14,409 nucleotides of DNA from Smittium mucronatum. Lineage: Eukaryota; Kickxellomycota; Harpellomycetes; Harpellales; Legeriomycetaceae. The stretch is from assembly GCA_001953115.1 (NCBI GenBank), contig LSSL01005498.1, positions 1 to 14,409 on the forward strand, read 5' to 3'. The position numbers were made by a program, and so were the translations under genes. How positions within the stretch are numbered: the first letter of the stretch is position 1; every line of letters begins with the position of its first letter. The notes below the pieces were generated by a model. That model ran no database searches, was not told the DNA's origin, and worked only from the letters and a program-made list of their open reading frames with translations. This document shows, one piece after another, positions 9,276-14,409 of this stretch.

Positions 9276-9287
9276 GGGGGGGGGAGG
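9276..9287 (+). repeat. G9 run followed by AGG
   Basis: Nine guanines (9276-9284) are followed by AGG. This is the third isolated guanine tract on the plus strand of the A+T-rich block. The longest cytosine run I noticed on this strand in the block is only five bases (11046-11050). Confidence 0.8.
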
Positions 9288-10759
9288 TGATATTTTAATC
9301 GGGTTTAATATTTCCTTATTATTATATTGAAAACTTATTTCTAAAAAATCTCCTATATATATTTGGATTTAATCGATGTTATTAAATTTAACTTAAAATT
9401 GAAAATAAATATACATCCATATATTTTATTTGATACTTCCCGATGTTTCAAATAATTTTTAAACAAATTCTATAAAAATCAGATTTTATTTGCAGAAAAA
9501 AGTAAAAATTAAATTTTACGCATTATTTCTTTGGATTCAATAAATCAACTGTGAGATAAAACTGATTTTTCCTTATAATAGAATTTTTATATTACGGATA
9601 ATATATTCAATTCGATATATAACATGGTTTTGTATTTGAAATAGAAAATATGAAAAACCCCTGCATTTATCGTCATATTTTTTTTTATACTTTATCACAA
9701 AAAATTTCACAAATTAATACATAGAAATACTTTCTATATATTATTTACAACAAAAAATAACACTTCAAGAGCTACATTTTTGGTTTTAATTCTATAAATT
9801 ATCATCTTCATTCTGTAAAATTATTTTATAAAAAAGAATACCAGAAAAAATTGCTTTTATTTAGGTTTATTTATAAAAATTCAGAGTATTTATTTTCAAA
9901 AAAATATGCTATTTTATTTTTGTGACTAAAATTTTCTGATTTTTGAGACCGACTTTAGGTCCTTTCTAACCTAATTAGGATTTTTAGGATATAAAAGATA
10001 GATTTAGAATATTTCTAATGAGATTTTTTTGTTTTATGGTCATTTAACTGACAATTTTCTAAAATAGATTATATATTAATATTAATATCTTGATAAATTA
10101 GGATCTTTTGATTTAAATAATTAATTTTTTTTTTTGAAATGAATCAAAAATGTTTATAGAATATTTTTTAAATAAAAATTATAACAAACCTCTTTCATTA
10201 TTATATCATGGTTAATATTTATTTAATCTCATTATTTAATTAACATACATTATTTAAATTGGGATTGATTTATTTATACTCTTTTATAAATTTATAGAGA
10301 GAATTCCGCATGATTCTTTTATTTTTATTCAAATAAATTTTAAAATATATTTATTTTTTGATGAAGGCTTAATAAAAATTAAGGCTTTTTATTATAGTAT
10401 TCTATTAAACATTATTAAATTATATTTTTACATTAGTATATAGGAGATGAAGAATCATCATCTAAAACTTTAATTTATTTAATCGACGAGGTCAAAAATT
10501 CATTGAATAATTAAATATTTTTTCTTAATTTTGTATGTTTAAAGAAAAAGGAACTAATCAAAAAAAAATCCACTTGCATATATCAACAAAGATATTTTTA
10601 TTTAATACAGGCCAATCAATTTTTAAGTTTCTTATTCTAAATAAATGTGGTTTATTTAAAAGGTGGATTAATTAGGAGTTCATCAGTCATTATTTAATAT
10701 AGATTCAATTAAGCTATAACCCTAAAATTTAATTGATAGTTTGAAAGATACTTTATGCT

Positions 10760-10782
10760 TGATTGATTATTTAAATCAATCA
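10760..10782. repeat. Perfect 9-bp hairpin, 5-base loop
   Basis: TGATTGATT (10760-10768) is complementary to AATCAATCA (10774-10782) around an ATTTA loop. It lies 37 bases before another palindrome. There are no adjacent genes to assign it to. Confidence 0.6.
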
Positions 10783-10819
10783 TCTATTAACTAATATCTT
10801 TCTCAGTGGTTTGATACAA

Positions 10820-10834
10820 GAATTGTAACAATTC
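10820..10834. repeat. 15-base odd palindrome
   Basis: GAATTGT (10820-10826) and ACAATTC (10828-10834) are exact complements around one A. The dyad shape and length resemble a protein-binding site, but no regulator or gene is nearby. Confidence 0.5.
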
Positions 10835-11488
10835 AATTGGTTTTTTTGTCTAATTAGTTTAAATTAAATTCATCTCTTTATTATTTCATTATAAATTCCA
10901 TTATAAATAATTATAAAAAAGATAATATTTTGCAATTATTTATAAATATAGGAATTCATAAACCTATACAAAACAATAAAATCTCAAATTCTAATATTTA
11001 AACTTTAAAGTTGTAAGATATGCTTTAATTTTAGGTTAAAAAAATCCCCCTCATTTATATTTCTAGAAAAAAATCTCATTAAACTAGTATATATAATTAT
11101 TTTTTTTTATAAATTTTCATATTTAAATTCTTTATTTAACGTTTATAACTTCAACTGATTTTTCACAAATTATATTAATTAAAAATATGAATATTTTTAC
11201 TGTTATTTTACAAAATTTTATCACCCCAAAATATAATTCTACTTAAGAAAATAAAAACGCTATGAAATTCCATACACATCTAATACGAAAAGGGCTCTAA
11301 TGTGAGTCTATATGTTTAAAATTAAATAAAAAGGTTTAGAAATAAATTTAAAAATAATTTATTATTATTTATATGTTATCCAAGAGAATACAAGAAAGAA
11401 CAGAACATAAAGCTCATTAAAATAGGAAAACTTGAATAAATATTCAAATAAATAACTATTTTAGTCGATAAAAACCCAAATTGAACTA

Positions 11489-11508
11489 GGCTATAGGTAA
11501 TTATAGCC
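11489..11508. repeat. Perfect 7-bp hairpin with GG/CC clamp
   Basis: GGCTATA (11489-11495) pairs with TATAGCC (11502-11508) across a 6-base loop. The G+C clamp is uncommon in its surroundings. The role is unknown. Confidence 0.55.
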
Positions 11509-11999
11509 ATAATAATTTCAAATTTAATTTATTCATTTCAGGGAATATTGCAAATAATATAATTCACTTTATTTTCAATTAATCACTAAAACGAAATCTA
11601 TTAAATTTTATCTAAAAAATTAAGACTTATGACCAATCATCATATTCAATATAAAAAAAATGAGTAAGAAATTAGCCCTGAAAAAAGCTAATTCAAAAAA
11701 AGTAACACTATTTATTCTCATTTTTTTGGATATAATTCTAAATTCGATTTATCTTTAATATATTGGATAGAGATAGTAACTAATAAAGTGTAATTTTAAT
11801 ATAAACTTAAACAATCGCGAATTAATTTGGTTATTTTGAGCCAAATTTTCTTTATTTTTTTAATGGTCTTATTAGAAATTTTGAATATTTATAAAAATAT
11901 CAGACCGATGAATTTAATGATAGTGTTTTTTTAATTTAAGAATCCAAATTAGCTAATTAGTCTAAAATTAAACAATAACACAGCCAATTAATCTTTTTA

Positions 12000-12046
12000 G
12001 GGGATTACTTAAAATATTAGGGGACGGGTTTTTTTATATTTAGGGG
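12000..12046 (+). repeat. Cluster of four guanine runs with (T/A)TTAGGGG words
   Basis: GGGG at 12000-12003, GGGG at 12020-12023, GGG at 12026-12028 and GGGG at 12043-12046 fall within 47 bases of otherwise A+T-rich DNA. Three of the runs are preceded by TTTA or ATTA. The loops of 16, 2 and 14 bases are long for a stable quadruplex. The words resemble telomere-type units but are dispersed, not tandem. Confidence 0.55.
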
Positions 12047-12492
12047 TTTTATCTTTAAATGTAAAAAATTACAATAAAATATCTATCGGATCCTAATCTA
12101 AAAGATCAGATTTTTCTAAAAATTATAAAAAATTTCAATTTTACTTTTATGCAATTAAAAGCGTTTAAATTATCCTTAATCTATAAATTCAAAGTATTAT
12201 TTCGGTTTTTTGAGCTATAAAGTAAATTTAATTTGCTAAAACTTTCATTTAAATTCTTTTTATTTGAATAAATTATATATTATATAAGAGAAAATTAAAA
12301 AAATTAGAATTTATACTTCACATAAAATAATTATCCATTTTTACTAATATGATATAGCTGTTTTCTTGGATTATTATACATATAATTTACCGATATTACA
12401 TTTTTTTATGTATTAATGAGGTTAAACCCATAAAATTTGGGGCTTTTTGAAAATAAAAAATACTCACAAATCCAAAATCTTCATATTCATAA

Positions 12493-12512
12493 TTTAAATT
12501 TTAAAATTTAAA
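12493..12512. repeat. Perfect 20-base palindrome of A and T only
   Basis: Bases 12493-12512 equal their own reverse complement (TTTAAATTTT then its mirror complement). In DNA made almost entirely of A and T this can arise by chance, but it is among the longest uninterrupted dyads I saw. Confidence 0.6.
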
Positions 12513-13757
12513 ATTAAATAGTAAGATTTTTTTTTCATTCTTTTTGGGTTTCAGTTTCTGTTAATCATTAATTCGCTTAAAATAATTAATTCTCGAAAAA
12601 AAAAAAATTATAAAATTTTCTTTTACGGTTGAAAAAATATAATTTTTATAAAAATTAAGATTATAAAATATCCAATTTCAATAAAATTATAAAAAATATG
12701 ATATTAAGGAAATTTTCAAAGAGATATTTCATTTCATATAAATAATGGAATTCTAAATAAACATCCTATGAAAATATTATATAAGGATTATGTAGAAAAT
12801 TTCTATTAAGTTTGAAGTTTTTTAGCGATGATTTAGTTTTTTGGAATGCAATAGATCCTATTATTTTAAAAATTACTTGGGGTGATATTATGATTAAAAA
12901 AGCTATAAGTTTTATAAAGGAAGCTAATTTTTTTTAAACATTATAAAATGGAAATAAAAATTTAAATTTAAAATAAATTTAAAATAATATAAAATTTCTA
13001 CACGCTCAATCCTTTATTGCTTTAAAAATTTTATTTTATAATAACTAATAAACCTTATAAAAATAGAGTATGGTAATATTCTAAGTTTAAAATTTTTTCA
13101 CGATAGAAATTATAGCGGGAATATTTTATTTAAAATATTGGATCTTCAAAGTACAAAACCAAGTATTTTGAGTCTCAATATTACTCCAGTCAAAATTAAT
13201 AACCATACTGTGCAAAAAATAAATAAAAGAAGTTAATCAAATCAATAATTCTTTTAGGATATATATTGTATAAAAAAGGAGTTCTGAATAAATCGAAAAT
13301 TTTGAGATAAAAATTCATCATAGAATCAAATTATAGAAATATCATAACATTCTAGATCAAATAATAATAGATGAAAATCCGATTATTTTCATAGTTTTAT
13401 GTGGTATAAAAAACAATAAGAAGAAAATCAATTGAATACTAATAAAAATTTTGTAGGAATATGAAAATTCAAATAGTACCCTATTTTAAAACACAATTTT
13501 AAAATTATCATTATTTTTTTTCAGAAAAATGTCTAGAGTTAATTTAAACAAAATGATCCAAAAATTAATTCAATCACATAAATTTTACCCTTTTTAACTT
13601 ATTTATTTATACAAAATAAAATAGGCTATAATTATCAATAAATATAACAAGTAATGCATATTTTATAAGAAATAAAAAGATAATCTTATAGTGATTACAA
13701 CTTATTTGAAATTGCTATCTAATCGATTTTATTTGGCTATAAAAGAATTTTTGCTAA

Positions 13758-13803
13758 TTTTTAATTTTTTTTCTAGAAAAAAAAGATGTTTTATTGTAAG
13801 TAT
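13758..13803 (+). other. Possible 19-base microexon flanked by consensus splice sites
   Basis: A T-rich tract (13758-13772) leads to CTAG ending at 13776, preceded by the branch-like CTAAT at 13754-13758. Nineteen bases later, GTAAGTAT at 13796-13803 is a full donor consensus. The enclosed 13777-13795 would be a very short exon containing AGATG. The next strong acceptor-like tract downstream ends at 14405. Such pairs can occur by chance in A+T-rich DNA, and no flanking coding frame is visible. Confidence 0.2.
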
Positions 13804-13917
13804 TTCATTTTAAAGGCCTTTCTGAAATTTAAAAAGGAATAAAAAGACACATTTTGTTTCTAATAAAGTTACTGAACATATTATTGACTAAATTACTCAA
13901 AATGAAACGTAAAGAAA

Positions 13918-13944
13918 TAATAATAATAATAATAAATAAATAAA
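13918..13944. repeat. Compound microsatellite (TAA)5(TAAA)3
   Basis: Five TAA units (13918-13932) are followed directly by three TAAA units (13933-13944). This is a typical slippage-derived compound repeat and is likely length-variable. Confidence 0.9.
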
Positions 13945-14093
13945 TCGTAAATATTTGGCCAATTTTGGTATCCTATAAACCTTTTTTCGTAAAATTTTAT
14001 ATCGAAAACTGAAACACATTAGAAATTTTTTTGAAATGAAATTTTCATAGATTATTATATATTTTCACAAAATCTAAATACTTTTAAAGACAA

Positions 14094-14109
14094 ATATATA
14101 TATATATAT
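14094..14109. repeat. (AT)8 microsatellite
   Basis: Eight AT units are followed by TGGGG. The run is fully self-complementary and could extrude as a cruciform. Confidence 0.9.
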
Positions 14110-14370
14110 TGGGGCATTATTTATCGTTAAAAATACTTATTACTTTAAAAAAATTCATTAATTTAAAACAAAAAATATAAATAAAAATAAAGGGGTTAAA
14201 AAAATTCCTACCTGTCAACTATATATTTAAGTTTAATTTAATATAAATTTAACTAATTTTTTTGTGAAATAAAGTCCAATAAAATAATTAAAAGTTTTGT
14301 TTGTATTTTACAAACTTTTTTTTTTCTTTCCATTTAAAAAAATATTTTATCTTATTCATATCATACTTAG

Positions 14371-14405
14371 CTTAATATGATTATTCTTTTTTCTTTCTTT
14401 TTTAG
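14371..14405 (+). other. Splice-acceptor-like polypyrimidine tract and AG at the right edge
   Basis: Twenty uninterrupted pyrimidines (14384-14403) are followed by AG at 14404-14405. A branch-like TTAAT (14372-14376) places its A about 29 bases from the AG. This is the best acceptor-shaped sequence in the window. If used, an exon would begin at 14406, four bases before the window ends, so it cannot be tested here. Confidence 0.3.
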
Positions 14406-14409
14406 TATA

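Larger units (their letters stand above)
9288..11999. other. A+T-rich DNA without recognisable genes, part 3
   Basis: No frame reaches 60 codons on either strand. A T11 run lies at 10125-10135, a palindrome CCTAATTAGG at 9970-9979, and two direct copies of AAGGCTT at 10364 and 10381. The hairpins at 10760-10834 and 11489-11508 are listed separately. Nothing resembles an RNA gene or a mobile element. Confidence 0.6.
12047..14409. other. A+T-rich DNA without recognisable genes, part 4
   Basis: No coding frame is supported. The stretch holds an A12 run (12596-12607), a 20-base A/T palindrome (12493-12512) and microsatellites at 13918-13944 and 14094-14109. Acceptor-like tracts end at 12554 (TTTCAG), 13524 (TTTTCAG), 13776 and 14405. 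Sub-features are listed separately. Confidence 0.6.

Noticed and set aside
1966..14409. Group I/II intron cores, CRISPR arrays, IS elements, tRNAs or satellite arrays in the A+T-rich block
   Set aside because: Reading both strands showed no domain V-like hairpin, regularly spaced repeats, terminal inverted repeats with a transposase frame, T-arm motifs or long tandem units.

Overview
The window looks like a piece of a very A+T-rich eukaryotic nuclear genome. It is not bacterial, phage or plasmid DNA. Only six ATG/TTG frames exceed 60 codons in 14.4 kb. No tRNA, rRNA, ribosome-binding-site/operon pattern, IS element, CRISPR array or plasmid gene is visible. Several splice-site-like signals are present. 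I cannot name the organism. The contrast between a left end near 50% G+C (30 of 60 bases at 121-180) and flanks of roughly 8-25% G+C is seen in some arthropod, protist and fungal genomes. Misassembly or an organellar origin cannot be excluded from sequence alone.

Region 1, about 1-1015, is the only part with plausible genes. A reading frame on the minus strand (Met at 262) runs off the left edge for 87 codons. It has an acidic, serine-rich composition and meets a GTAAGG donor-like hexamer at its last visible codons. A plus-strand frame is open from 505 to 813 but contains no ATG. A spliced model, with ATG at 438, a 49-base GTAAGC...CTAG intron and the long exon, keeps the frame and would give 108 residues. 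A convergent minus-strand frame of 74 codons (1015 to 791) overlaps its 3' end by 23 bases. None of the three products is recognised.

Region 2, about 1016-1965, is intermediate in composition (about 38-40% G+C in counted lines near 1681-1740 and 1861-1920). It begins with a strong bulged hairpin. It then holds long open stretches on both strands, interrupted by single stops and shifts of frame. This is how an old pseudogene or degraded mobile element looks, but I could not identify a family or even fix the coding strand.

Region 3, about 1966-14409, starts at an abrupt compositional step: 5 G/C bases in the 60 bases from 1981, against 24 in the 60 from 1861. It is more than 12 kb of gene-free A+T-rich DNA. 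It carries microsatellites, homopolymers, isolated guanine tracts on the plus strand, several perfect hairpins, an interleaved (pseudoknot-type) pair of inverted repeats, and a few good splice-site-like sequences. The best of these are a possible 19-base microexon at 13777-13795 and a polypyrimidine-AG at the right edge. It could be intergenic heterochromatin, centromere-like DNA or one large intron.

I found no convincing new biological system. The points that merit a computational check are the tiny-intron gene model, the compositional boundary with its degraded reading frames, and the splice-like signals near the right edge.
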